A stretch of 64,000 nucleotides of DNA from Manduca sexta (taxonomy: Eukaryota > Arthropoda > Insecta > Lepidoptera > Sphingidae), in contig NC_051123.1 of assembly GCF_014839805.1 (NCBI RefSeq), forward strand, positions 4,136,727 through 4,200,726, read 5' to 3'. The notes under the pieces were generated by a model. The model was not told where the DNA came from. It did no database searches and saw only the letters and a program-made list of their open reading frames with translations. A program made the position numbers and the translations under genes. This document shows positions 46,545 through 58,683 of the stretch, one piece after another. The stretch's first letter is position 1; the number at the start of each line of letters is the position of its first letter.

Positions 46545-46745
46545 CTAATATTTGCCATTAATATTGAGCTTTGTTTTTCCCCAATTAAGTTTGTTCATTG
46601 TTGACTCAAGAATGGATATCAATAATTTTGGGAACAGCGGGTCTCCTTGTGTCACTCCTCTTTTGATAGGATAATAACATAGAGCAGAGCGTAATTGAGC
46701 GTATGGCATATTAGGAATTGATTTGGTGAATTCATTCATGTTTCC
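46545..46745 (-). mobile_element. RTE-type reverse transcriptase fragment
   Basis: Reads PIKRGVTQGDPLFPKLLI-SILESTMNKLNW...LNINGKY, matching the RQGDPLSPKLF motif region of RTE LINEs, but of a different subfamily from 34536-35595. It is directly adjacent to the SINE head at 46534. Confidence 0.65.
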
Positions 46746-47000
46746 ACGTACGGGAACGATCGATCAAGTAAGTCCAGTCAAAGACTTAGGACTTTGGTTG
46801 CTTTACATTTTTAAATGGATGGATCCACCTAACTATAAAATAATTCAGCAATACCTATCGCTTAGAAGCCATAACTAAGTTAACGCTCGCTATGACGGTG
46901 AAGGAAAATATTGCGAGGAAACCTACATATCAGAAAATTCTCCATAAGAATTTCGAAGGTTTGTGAAGTCTGGCTTCCTGCACGTGGCCAGCGTGGTACA

Positions 47001-47866
47001 TTAAGGCTTAGGCGATTCGCACACTGCACCGCATTACGCAGCGTCGTGCGGGAATGCGTGTTCTTATATTGCTTGTAAGTATATCTTTTTGTATTGTAAA
47101 ACGTATAGTGCAAAACACAGAAAACCCATTCACGCGCGGTGTTACAGATCACGTGTCTACATGCGGCAAAGCACGCGTCCACGCGCGTTGGTGCGGGACG
47201 AGACGCAAGGTATGGCACACCGAGTTCTGCAGTATGGTGCGTGATATTGACAAAGCTAGGCGTGAAGCAGTATTTAAAAATGGATCTCGATATTGATCGA
47301 TTTATATTCGAAATCGAATGTCGAGAAGCAATTTAGAATATGAAATGTAAAGAATATAGCGATAGAGTACAGAAAGTGAAGCAATGGGAGGAAATAATAA
47401 ATATGTTTTCCGATATGAATGTGTCAGAATGTTGATAAAAATGTATGTCTGTTCCAGTGATTGTTCTTGGAATTTTGCTTAAAAATTAATCAGAAGATGC
47501 AGTTGACATACGCGTATATTATTTATTATTTATATTTTCTTAAATCCAAGTAATTCCGAAAAATGACCCATTTATAGATCTTGTTTGTAAAAATGGATGT
47601 ACCCAATATCTTCTACAAACTTCTTCTTTAAACAGATAATATAATTGTAACATCGTGAATGAGTTCTGTTCTTTATTAATAACCATTCTTATATAGAAAA
47701 CAATTCTCTGCACTGGACTATTACATCCGCGAGCTGCTATAAAATGAGGCTCCTGGGCCACCGCAAACCATCTGCAGCCACGAGCGTTTGTGCGGAGAAA
47801 TCTGCATGATGATGCAGTTTCCACGCACCCCGCAGCGTGAGCGGGGCAGTGTGTGAACCGCCTTAA
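47001..47866 (+). mobile_element. PIF/Harbinger-type element with MADF remnant
   Basis: Ends TTAAGGC..GGCGATTCGCACACTGC and GCAGTGTGTGAACCGCCTTAA are imperfect inverted repeats. The interior encodes a broken MADF domain (47280-47436), the DNA-binding partner usually carried by PIF/Harbinger elements. No DDE transposase is present. Confidence 0.6.
47280..47436 (+). pseudogene. MADF-domain fragment
   Basis: MDLDIDRFIFEIECREAI, stop, NMKCKEYSDRVQKVKQWEEI, INMF. This follows the MADF pattern (D-LI-EV--RP-LW----Y-D---K--AW-EI), with one premature stop after EAI where families have W. Confidence 0.6.
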
Positions 47867-47869
47867 ACC

Positions 47870-48430
47870 CTCTCAGCAGTAGGGGATGCCTGTGTCCAGC
47901 AACACATAGCGTGTTCAAATAAACAAGCTCTTAAGTTTTACATACTAGTACGGATCAGATGTATTATGGCTCGCTTTGACAGCAAATAAAAAGGTCCTGA
48001 GGAAAACTCCACACTTCATCTAATCCTTATGATTGTTCTCGTATTGTTGGCCATTATAGGCGGTAAAGATTACTTAAAGTTGAGTATTGAATACAACTAT
48101 GTATTTTCAGTCTATGCTATACATTAGCGAAAACCTATATTTAATTCTGTTAGCAGTTGCAGCCTCAACCGATGCGATGCCCCAGGCGAATGCAAAAAAA
48201 TAGACGCAAGGCCCCGGGCGGAGTAAAGAAAAGAGCTTTCAAGTTCTAACAGTTTTGTCAGTAAAATCAAAAGAAAAAGTTCTCTAAGACACTGTCCGAG
48301 GTACCAAGCGGTTACCCGGTCCGCCTCCCTCTAAGGCCGCCTCTGGCTGTCAGTAAACTTAAGATTCTGTACTATAGAATATTATTGTAGGTGACCTATA
48401 TTTATTTTATAATATTACGTGGTTATTCCA
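47870..48430. other. Intergenic, nothing recognised
   Basis: No coding. GC-richer patch at 48165-48350 of unknown origin. Confidence 0.35.
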
Positions 48431-48435
48431 CTAAT

Positions 48436-48711
48436 CTGTCGTATGGGAGAGTCCGTCTGGGTAGATAACATCACAATATCTATCCTCCGTCAACCAGCAC
48501 ATATACTGCTTGGTCCGTTTCAAAGGCCTTGCAGACAGCATAATTACTGGGTATTATGAGGCTTAACATCTTATGTCTCAAAGTGACGAGGGCAGTGGAG
48601 TGCGGCGCAATACTTTGCAATTCAAACTTCTCTATGGTGTAGTTACTGTCTAGGGACAGTCGTATCGCGTACTATCAGACGAGTCGCGTGTTCGTCTCAT
48701 CCTTCAACTGA
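48436..48711. repeat. Dispersed repeat in 3' flank of gene G
   Basis: Orthologous position to 921-1203, about 80 bp past exon 4 of G. Confidence 0.7.
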
Positions 48712-48789
48712 ATAAATAAGAGAAAATTTAAAAATAACTATTAAATTATATATTTATCATAACAACCAATAAATTAAATAACAATAACA

Positions 48790-51700
48790 TTAAGCCTTGT
48801 AGTATCTGTATGCGACGCCGTCCCACGATGATGAGGTCAAGGTCTGCAAAGAAAAAAGAATTGAAATATATTCTGGGTCATGTATGGGTATCTATTATAA
48901 GATTAGAGCAGTGTTTCCCAAAGTATTTTTTGCCATGCCAAGTGTATAAATAACAATCCCCACGCCCCCCCCCCCTTGCAATGCAAAGACTAGGAAGCCT
49001 GGGGACTCACCAAGTATCCTAACTAATATTATAAAAATGAGTTTGTTTATTTGTTTCTACCTTACGACTTCATTACTCAAACCAATCAATCAATATTGCA
49101 TACATGTTGTCACGGGTACTATAAGCGTATAAGTCAACACGTAAAGAGAGTCCATTAGCAAGGAGTAAAAATACAATACATACAAGAGTAGAAGAAACAC
49201 AAACTAGAAGAGAGAACGAGAGAAATAAAGTAGACTATAAAACTAAGCGAAAGTAACAAAAACTATGCTCGCTATAGTGATAAGCGTCAGCGAGTTATAG
49301 CTGACTAACTACCTGCAGCAGGTCGAATGCATGGTGATAGGTGGAATCTATGCGCCTCGCTTCGACTGGTTTATATTCATAGAAGATTATTAGCTGATCG
49401 CTATCTGTACATACCAAATGTCGCGTCGTACCCATTTGTACATTTAATTTTTATCATATATATTTTATTTATTATAATAGTGTAGTATATTTTACGTTTC
49501 TTAATTTAAGATTAGTTTTACATATTTACCATTTTGAGCAGGTCTTCGCTGAATTCTCTTATTACGGTGCTAGTTCTATTGGGGTCAACCTGTGTCACTG
49601 TGTTACCGTCGACTATGTACGTGGTCCTGATCTGTAATAAGAGGTAATGAGTGAATTTTTTTAAATATACTTACAGGATAAACTAAGGTTACATGTATAA
49701 TAAATTGAATATTTGCAGAGGTAAATTAAAAAGGTGTTAACTTGCAAAAAAGTAAATACATAACATAACACGCTGCTATTGTCTCGCGTGCCACGCCTTT
49801 TTTTCCCTCTAGCAAATTTCAAAGTTCGCGCATTATCTACGGGGTCCACACACTCTCATTGGCGGAACGCGCACGTCACGTCATCGGGAACCAATGGCAG
49901 TGAATGCCCGAAGTAATCTGAGATTTGAACCGAAGGTGGCTATGCCGCTACACCTGTCAAGGTATTAATTTCTCTATTTTTCATAATATTAACATTTTTT
50001 TCCCGGCATAGTATTAGTTCATAGAATTACATCTTTGCTTCGTTTTTGTTACGTATAACTTATCTATTGTAAATTTATTTTGATCATGAAAAGTTATAGT
50101 CTGAGGTAGGTAATAATATTTTTGTTTAATAATAATAATAATAATAATTTATTTATTTGCACGTAACATTACAATAAAATGATACAAACGACAAAGGCCC
50201 TATAAAAAAAATATGATATAAAGCAAAAATAAGCCTCCATATGCCGAACTAGGTTTGAAACCTGTATCTCAGCACACAGCGCCATTCCCCACAGTTTACA
50301 GTAGCCCATGAACTAATGTAATAACAATAATTAATACTAAATATTTAAACTTAGAAAATTACGTGTTTGGAAATATAGTGAGCCTCTCTGTCTAGGTATG
50401 TGTGAGTGTGTGTGTGTATGTGTATGAAAGAGAGGGTGTATGCACAGATAGAAATCATATTAGTGAATAACAATACCAAAGATCATACATCATTTCTTAC
50501 TTCTTACTATTAAAGAAAATAAATAAAATGCCATAAAATAAAATTCATTTAAAACTGATAAAAATATAAATAAATACTTATAAATATTATGAGGAAATTA
50601 TTTTAAAATAGTCAAGAGATCTTCCATTTTATCGTAATCCAACGTTAGTAACCAAGATCGTGCTTTCTTTGAGCACAATGTTTTATTTAAAGTGTAGATA
50701 GATATTAATTGATTAACTTTATTGTAAATAAAGGGTCCCAAAGAACAATAAAATCTCCGGACGAAAGACGTATGATAAGGGTTCGACGCATTACAGACTC
50801 TATTTTTCATACGGTTAATAGTCCTCTGAGATTAAAATAAAATGTTACTATGTTGCTTGACGATAACACCCAAAATAAATAATTGCCTAACAGTAAGAAC
50901 ATTACAACTCTGGTAGAGGAGTTTAGTTGGATAGAGAAAAGGGCGATTTGTGCTGACCTTAAGTATAGCACGCTGGGCACGCTCTAAACGAATCAGTATA
51001 GATGCAGCAGCGCCACCCCAAGATGTTATACAATACGAGATCAGCGACTGGCATAGGGCATAATAAATCTGCATTACTATTTTAGGTTCAGCAACGCGTC
51101 TCAGAGTTTTAAAGACAGTGATCAATTTACGAATTCTTCCAGTGAGTAGCTCAATATGACTCTTTAAGTTTAATTGTGAATCCAATGTAACACCTAAATG
51201 TTTGATTTTGCCTACCAGTTCCAGTTTTTTGCAATGGCAGTCGACAGACTGGAAGGCATTGCAACTATGAGCCACTAAATTAAAATTTTCAAACACGGAA
51301 ATATTTGTGCTTCGTATAGAGAATGTCATATACTTGGTTTTGTCTGCATTAAGTGTAAGAACATTTTCAATCAACCATCGAGATATTGTATTAAAAGAAT
51401 TCTGAGCAGTGTTAAAGACATCATGCCAAGTATCAGCCGAAAACAAGAGAACAGTGTCATCCGCGTACGAAACAAGTGAGCAATTCAGTTGTTTTAGGGA
51501 ACATAACTCATTTATATATATAAAAAATAAGGTAGGTCCAAGAACGCTACCTTGAGGAACTCCAAATGTAACTGGTAAAGTATCACTGGTGAAATCACCT
51601 ATTATAGTAGCTTGTCTTCGATCCGAGAGATAACTTTTAAACAAGTCCAACTGAGTGCCACGCACACCCATGGCCACAGGTTTTTTCAGTAGTAAGGGGA

Positions 51701-54700
51701 TAGATACCGTGTGAAAGGCCTTAGCGAGGTCAAGAAATAATGCTAAACATTTTTTGTGTTCATCTAAATTCATTGCAAGAAAGTTAGTAACTTCGTGGAC
51801 TGCATCAGAGGTAGACCTAGAAGCACGAAATCCGAATTGGTTATTGGAGAAGTAATTGTGTTTTTCCATATATTTAACAAGCCTAGAATTAATTAATTTC
51901 TCTAAAAGTTTTGAAATGGCTGGCAATAGTGAAATAGGTCTATAATTAGAAATAGAGTGTTTGTCTCCGGCCTTGTGAATTGTGTAAACGGTTAGAAATT
52001 TTATCCCACCCCACCGCACAATCAGATCTAAGACCTAGTATCATATTTTCAACCTCCTCACAATCAGTATGCAGCAAAACAAAAGAATTCATTGGATGAG
52101 GGGAAGGTTGTAAAGATGCACTACCAGAACAGCCTTCGAGTTGCTCCGCTAAATTCCTTCCTATATTGGCGAAGTAGCTGTTTACTTCATTAATAGAAGC
52201 CTCGGGAGTAGAGCATACTTTTAGTAACTCCAGAGGAATATGATAAAAATAAATACTAATGACTAAAGAAACAAGACTATTATTTTCGAAAATATTATAA
52301 ATTTTAATGCAAAGTTTAGATTAAAAAGTTCTCTCTGCAATATATTGCGCAAGACCTTTCAGATTCCACTTTTATAAAGCGCCTTGCCGCAAGACCCGCC
52401 TGCTTCAAAATTTGCAGAACTCAACTTGTGATTGTTTTCGCGGTAAAAATTGCTTGCGGAAGTTGAATTTTGCAGGTTTTCTTGCTAATCTAAACATGAC
52501 TTGAAATAACACCTACCGGTTTACCACCCAGGCCTACATCGTCGATCTCTACTCCAGACTCGAACACGACGTCGTTGTTGCCCTCACTGGACCTAGTGAT
52601 GTATCTGTACTTGTTTCCCTCCTTCTTCAACTGGGCGGTGGACTTGAATGTCGCGTATTTCTTAATCACCTCCTCATCAGTGACACCTTGAACGATTACA
52701 CATTTCTAAATATATTATATGTCTCTTTATATTGCTTTATCGGAAATAATAACATTTCTATTTTTAAAAGTTAATCAATTACTCATTCTTACATAATATG
52801 AAAATAATCAATCAATCAATGGTCTATTTTCGCTTTTAATTAATTATAATCAGCTACGAATTAAATATTTAACCACTTAATTAACTTGACAATATTATGA
52901 TTTTTTATTGTTTCTTTTCTTGATTTTTGTAAACAAATTGAGTTTTCATTTTCGTCTTATCTCGCTCTTTGATGCTTTGATTATAATTTCGCGAATTAAT
53001 TATTTTCAGCATTTAGATTATTGTTTATTTGAAATTGAATAAAAGTATTTTTTTTTATTAAAAATCATAATTAACTTTTATGGTGCCAAATATTTTATAT
53101 TACATAGGTTCTAGAATTCACTAATTACAAATTATTATTAATAGCTAGTTTTGGAATTGGAGATAATAAACAAACTTATAGCTCAAATAATGATGTGATT
53201 TAATAATTTTTTACGTACAATTCTGCTATAATTGTTTCGTTTGGGTATGTCATTCCCATACATGTTTTCTTTTGGAGTTAACGCTTGTAGGAACGCGTCT
53301 TGGTCACGGCCTTTGATGAGCAATTGTCAATGTCATGATGATTTGAAGAAACCATTTATTTATAGTAAGTTTACAGTTTGAAATATATTTAAATTGTGTA
53401 GGATTTCTGTGAATGTTATCAGTGGAGTAAAATTAATATGAATTACGTTGTATAGTATATACTTAGTATACCAATAAAACTAAAACATCGATTCTACTGA
53501 CAGAGTCGAGAACAATTTCCTTTTCCCATCAGGCCTTGACATGTTAGCCGGCTAAATGCAACGGAACATAGATGTCATTACAAACTTTAAATTCTATGTT
53601 ATACAATTTGTTTCTGTTGTAATTATATCAACAATGGTTTTATGGTTTTATGCACTATGATTTTATCTATGTAAAAAAATCTATGTAAAAACAATTTCGT
53701 TCCTTGTCACATGTATAATTTCTAAGATGTTTTAATTACATAGATACGTTGTCCGAGCTCAATGCTGGCAAGACAATTACCTTACTTTCGTCTTGCCAGC
53801 ATTGAGCTCGGACAACGTATCTATGTAATAAAAACATCTTAGGATTGAACAGTGAAACGTATTTACATTTCTTTCTTTCTTTCATGTGCGCTATGTCGTC
53901 TATGCAAAATCACGAAAGATGCGTAGGTGCCGATACTTCCGGGGTGACTAATAGATCAAGTGCACCGCCAGCGCCGCCGCAGGGAGCGAGCAGGACGTGA
54001 GCGGGGCTGCGCGGGGGGAAGGGTCTGCTTGTAACAGTTGTAGTAGTAGATATAGATGAGCAATAGACGCGCCGGATTTTTATTAATACAAAAGGCAACC
54101 AGCCAGTCGCGTTCCCCGTCCTCCCGACCCTTCGATTAGTTCCGTCGGCCCGCGCGTCTATGAAGACGATTAGGTAGATTGTGTCAGGTCGCTCCGTGCA
54201 GCTCGCGAAAACCCCCTAATCGCTGATGTCTCCACATCATCTCTCAGTGGCCGTCCTGAGCCGAGGTCGTGACCCTTTAGAGAGTCGCCCTCACCATGGC
54301 CACTTAATTATTTAAGGGTTCGAGTGCCTAAAGCACTCACCCGAAAGTCCGGTGTATTTGTAAAAGCCGACCCTGCCAAGCTAACAAACGTAGTGTTATT
54401 CAAAAAAAGAAATCTGCTCAACGAAATATTAATATGTTTTTGGGAATAAAATATAACAATGTTAAAAATTAGTGGAATGGATACAGCTACTGATTCTCAA
54501 CTGATTTCAGGCTTTTAATATAAGTACTTACTAAAAATAATGTAGTATACCGGGGACTTATTGCCATAACCTGCTTATCTACATTTGAGCAAAAATTAGT
54601 TAAATATAATATGAAAATTCTTATATTTTTAAGATTTGTGTATTGATAATACCGGCTACGTAACTGCTACTCTCAATATTATACAAGATATTATAGGATA

Positions 54701-56402
54701 AAAACAATTAAATACAACAAATTGCTGCATAATAATAATATCAGCCCTGTATTATATACTTGCCCACTGCTGAGCACGGGCCTCCTCCACTACTGAGAGG
54801 TATTAGGCCTTAGTCCACCACGCTGGCCTAGTGCGGATTGGAAGACTTCACACACCTTCGAAATTCCTATAGAGAACTTCTCAGATGTGCAGGTTTCCTC
54901 ACGATGTTTTCCTTCACCGTTAAAGCGAACGATAAATTCACAAAGAATACACACATGATTTTTTAGAAAAGTCAGAGGTGTGTGCCCTTGGGATTTGAAC
55001 CTGCGGACATTCGTCTCGGCAGACCGTTCCATACCCAACTAGGCTATCGTCGCTGCTATAATTGCTGCATAGTTTACAGTTAAAATATCACAAACAACGT
55101 TATATCATTTCATTAAATGTTACATTTAGATAATAAATGTTCATAACCTCTTTTTATTCTCAAAAGGGTGAACAATTGTTTTTTATACGTCTTCAGTTAA
55201 TAAATCAAAGAGAACTTAATCGTATTTAGCAGAAGTATTCGCATACTATTACTATTATACTATATGTGTATGGGTACCTAATCTATAATATAAAAATGAA
55301 TCGCAAAATGTGTTGGTAAGCGCATAACTCAAGAACGCCTGGACCAATTTGGCCAATTCTTTTTTTTTAATATTCGTCGAAGCTCAAGGATGGTTTTTAC
55401 GGCGAGAAAATATCAAATAATTGCCGGAAAAACCCTAAAAACAGTCCTTTTCTTTATCCCATACAAACGTTTTCTAACTAATACGTAGAGTCAATTTGTG
55501 CTTTATTGCTATTGTATAAAGTTCACTGTTGTCTATCAAACACTGCCAGTGATTCCACGATCAACGCCAGCTTACTTTTAAATACTTATATCTGTTTTAT
55601 TTAATAATTATTTTTTATTCACAACGCCCTATCACCAGGGTGAAGGTTCTGTTCAGGAGAATTTTTGCCCCGATAATAAAATAGATAGGAACAAAAAACT
55701 GTTACATTACAAATAATTTTGACAGGACGAAGTCTGTCGGGTTCGCTAGTTTTCAATATAAATCGTATAAAACATGAATAATCTCGCAACAACTGATTTT
55801 TAGCAAATAAAACCATTAACTGTGTGACCTTACTCATAAATTTCCTGATTTTCATACACATCTATCACACATATTCAGCAAAATTACACAAAAAAAAGAA
55901 ATGTATGTATACATATATATGTATGTACTAACTTATATACTAACTTGTGACTACTAAAGTAATTGAGGCCTTCCAAACATAATAATTCAAAACTAACTTC
56001 ACTGCACTTAGCAGGTTTTCGCAGTAAACCCTCCATATATTTGTCGCACTATGTATATCGTACGACCCTTGAAAGACAGTCATATCCAAGCGACAATCAG
56101 TAAATGTTTGAGTGGAGTGCTTTAAAGTTTTTATTTTAGTATGAAAATTCATAACAATTCAACTATTTATTTTATACAGATATAGTCTAATTATATTAAA
56201 ATTGTCCTAGACCTACAAAACCTAGACGAAATGACGCAGAAAATATGGCGATTCTAAATATTTATATAAATTGAGCTTGACCAGCTGATTCACTAACGTG
56301 CCTTCACATAAAAATAACATACAAGTACGTACCCATATGCCTGAGGTACTCGTCGAAGTTCTCCTGGCTGTCGAACGTGTAGATTTTACCTTCGTAAGCC
56401 AT
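48790..56402 (-). CDS. FABP: Fatty acid-binding protein G (4 exons, 131 aa)
   Basis: Exon 1 is 56402-56333 (MAYEGKIYTFDSQENFDEYL), exon 2 52686-52517 (VTDEEVIKKYATFKSTAQLK), exon 3 49631-49530 (102 bp, two codons shorter than its paralogs, with DPNRTSTVIREF replacing the usual loop) and exon 4 48843-48790 (TLTSSSWDGVAYRYYKA, TAA). All junctions are GT-AG and in phase. The exon 3 deletion falls in a beta turn before the ligand Arg, so the barrel could still fold; RxY is intact. Asp-Arg-Gln near residue 12 has become Asp-Ser-Gln. Intron 2 is expanded by a LINE with a long reverse-transcriptase frame (50832-52019, same strand). Intron 1 holds a SINE, a 53-bp-arm foldback and a Helitron-like piece. 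It stands head to head with gene F. The TATA at 56461-56466 is degenerate. Confidence 0.9.
49838..50044 (-). repeat. Intron-2 shared insertion (copy in G)
   Basis: Same block; ATTGG and CCAAT motifs flank CGTCACGTCATC. Confidence 0.55.
50124..52230 (-). mobile_element. CR1/Jockey-superfamily LINE in intron 2 of G
   Basis: Inserted in the intron sequence between GAAAAGTTATAGTCTGAGGT (50090) and GACTAAAGAAACAAGACTAT (52261), which is continuous in gene C. The frame 52019-50832 (395 codons) has HSISNYRPISLLPAISKLLE, LFLDLAKAFHTV, FGVPQGSVLGPTLFF and SYADDTVLLF (catalytic YADD), then the LGVTLDSQLNLKSHI segment. The endonuclease domain is missing (5' truncation). The 3' end is an (ATT)n tail at about 50125-50150. 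The frame is open and the YADD box intact, so the insertion is fairly young; it is on the same strand as gene G. Confidence 0.85.
50402..50425. repeat. (GT)n microsatellite
   Basis: TGTGAGTGTGTGTGTGTATGTG within the 3' region of the LINE. Confidence 0.7.
53722..53842. repeat. Foldback with 53-bp arms
   Basis: Arms 53722-53774 and 53790-53842 (CTAAGATGTTTT...GCTGGCAAGAC) pair at 52 of 53 positions around a 15-nt loop. It lies in intron 1 of gene G and has no paralog counterpart. Confidence 0.85.
53880..54400. other. GC-rich patch of unknown origin in G intron 1
   Basis: Contains CCAGCGCCGCCGCAGGGAGC and a T/C-rich 3' part with TTTAAGGGTTCGAGTGCC; much richer in G+C than the surrounding intron and absent from C. 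Probably part of a retroelement; no frame recognised. Confidence 0.35.
54727..55054 (-). mobile_element. tRNA-derived SINE, copy 3
   Basis: Same A-box/B-box head (GCGACGATAGCCTAGTTGGG, GGTTCAAATCC) and (ATT)n tail as 46217-46534, inserted in intron 1 of gene G. Confidence 0.85.
55278..55750 (+). mobile_element. Helitron-like non-autonomous element
   Basis: Starts AATATAAAAATGAATCGCAA, contains GCGCATAACTCAAGAACGCC and ends GACGAAGTCTGTCGGGTTCG then CTAGT, a terminus common in lepidopteran rolling-circle elements. Confidence 0.55.
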
Positions 56403-56680
56403 CGTGCGCGGTTTCTAGACGTCTGTACACAAATTAATCAAATCAGGCAATAAGCCCCCTGATATAGTTACTGTTAATCTTAGATTGGAGTTTGATTGGC
56501 TTGTTGATAAGATTACGTGTATGACTTGCAATGTTGGAGTTATAGTCCGGTTTCGTTCCGTGTTCAAGGATATTGTGCCTAATGTACAGGGCATTATGGA
56601 GGTCAATGAGTTATATGCAAGACATCATGACGTAGCATTTTTGTCGTATTCCAAATTTGTTTGTGTTATTAAATGACGTA
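56403..56680 (-). promoter_or_regulatory. Gene G proximal promoter
   Basis: The shared leader and upstream block are present, but the TATA site (56461-56466) reads TATATC and the leader ends GCACG rather than GCACA before ATG. It probably has a different strength from D/E/F. Confidence 0.5.
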
Positions 56681-57093
56681 CCTAATGTACAAGGCCCTTA
56701 TTCTGTATGATAGTGTAAACGCGTAACGCGGCCGTGTCATGTTATCTTCGAGAAATGTGTGTGGAATGGTATTCTATAAGCCAAATATCTATAGTCCTAA
56801 ACATGATGCGTTGTGTTACGTGCTTGTTACACACTGTCAAAATAACGTGCGGGATAGAGAATAAGGCCCCAGGGAATTATAAGAAGTGATATAGTTACGT
56901 CTCATCGTGATTGGTGTATGTCATGCATGGTGCTGCTTTCACTATTGTGACTTGCGCAGCGTTAGATTTCTTTCTACATGCTGGACAGGCGACCTCGTAA
57001 AGGTCACAAGAACCCGCTGTATGCAGACTGCTTTTAACAGGTTGGTCTAAAAATGTTTGGAGGAGGCTTATGTTCAGCACTGAACTTCCAAAT

Positions 57094-57279
57094 ACTGAAG
57101 AGGAAGAAGACTACTGTATTTACACTAATCACGATGAGACGTAACTTAATCACTTATTCTTGTACATTAGGTACGCCATTCATTAACACAAACAAAGTTG
57201 GAATACGACAAAAATGCTACGTCATGATGTCCTGCATATAACTCATTAACCTCCATAATGCACTGTACATACATTGGTT
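57094..57279. repeat. Direct repeat U1 (about 187 bp) left of TIR element
   Basis: ACTGAAGAGGAAGAAGACTA ... ACTCATTAACCTCCATAATG. Repeated at 59794-59975 on the other side of the TIR element. The unit is normal upstream sequence of the FABP genes. Confidence 0.75.
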
Positions 57280-57375
57280 AGGGTCAAGGCGGCAACAGTG
57301 GGTCACTTTTTGTTTTCACTAACCTGCACTAGAAATGGAAGGGTGCTGCGAAGTTGTAAAAGGATTAGCATATAA

Positions 57376-58414
57376 TAAGGCGCGTTGGGGTAAGATCGTA
57401 GGAGGTATAACATCGTATAAATCAAATAACTCGTAATTGTGTTATAATTTTTGTTTTCGGTCAACACTACCTGCGACCCCATCTTGTACCCTACGTTCCA
57501 CTAGTTAACATGAGTGAATCCGTCAAGTAAATAATGTTTACGGTGCTAACAAACAGAATATCGGTGTTTTGTCGTTCCCTGGCAGATCCGGATTAACCCC
57601 ATGCAAGAATTTGCCTAATTTTAATTGAGTATTTACTGTTTTCAATTAATTTTGTAGGTATATACTATCATAAAGGAAATAAATCTTGTGACTTGTTTAT
57701 TCAAATTTGTCGAAACACGTATATTCCCTGAGATCCGATCTTTACACATACAATTATTTGTCGTTAAAGAACGGATAAAAATCGTTCGATCTAGCACTTG
57801 TAAAATATTGCAAGTTTTATCAAAATACACGAAAACGTCTGAACTCACTCTTTACTCTCTTTTTTTTAGCTCAGATGAATGGTCGATTTTGTTTATTTAT
57901 TGTTTATTTACACGTGTATGTACTATTTCTACGAATATTTTTAAAAATATCTACATCTCTCTAAATATCTACATCATCTAGTGTCACTCATGTGGGGTAT
58001 GATCGTATGCCTAGAACTATTAAAAAAACAAAGTTCGCTTCTAAAAATATCTTACGAAATTTATAAAAAATTTTGAATGTTTATAAATGAATATCTAGAT
58101 CAGAATATGCTCTTTTTATGGATTGTAGAATCCCTGTATCATAGACAATTTTAGATAGTAGTCCGAACTATACCTGTGAAGGTCCTATCTTTCTCACACA
58201 TTTCTAAAAGTATGGTACTTTTTTAAAGCCCTATAAAATATTAACTGTTATGTATAAGGGATTGAAAAAATATATACCATTAAGTATATTTAATAACATA
58301 TAGCTAAGTTAATGATTCATTATGATAGCTCCTAAAGAATTATTGTAACAAAATAATTCGAAAAGACTGTTTAGCACGTTGAAAAAGCGTCCGATTTAAC
58401 CCCAACGCACCTTA
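57376..58414. mobile_element. Nested TIR element with TAA target duplication
   Basis: TAAGGCGCGTTGGGGTAA at the left pairs with TTAACCCCAACGCACCTTA at the right; TAA flanks both ends (57373-57375, 58415-58417). The interior is AT-rich; a 97-residue frame (57688-57981) has no known domain. Confidence 0.65.
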
Positions 58415-58683
58415 TAACTAATATACTTTCATTATTTAAATAGATTTAGTTAAACAAAATAATATATTAGGAGATAAAAATGGTTTTAAAAAAAAACTAT
58501 TTCAGCCACTGTGTACTGGAGGTCACATACAGTGAATAGGCCCACAGTTCACAGTGAATCAGGTACGTTCACATTGATTCATCAATAATGCAACGCAAAT
58601 AATAATTCACATTTTTACTTTTAATCAGTCTTTATGTATTCATGAATTAAACAAACCAGTAAAGAATATAATTGATCGATTGA

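Noticed and set aside
55619..56152. Two minus-strand frames of 80 and 70 residues in G intron 1
   Set aside because: Partly overlap a Helitron-like end; no domain, no splice evidence.
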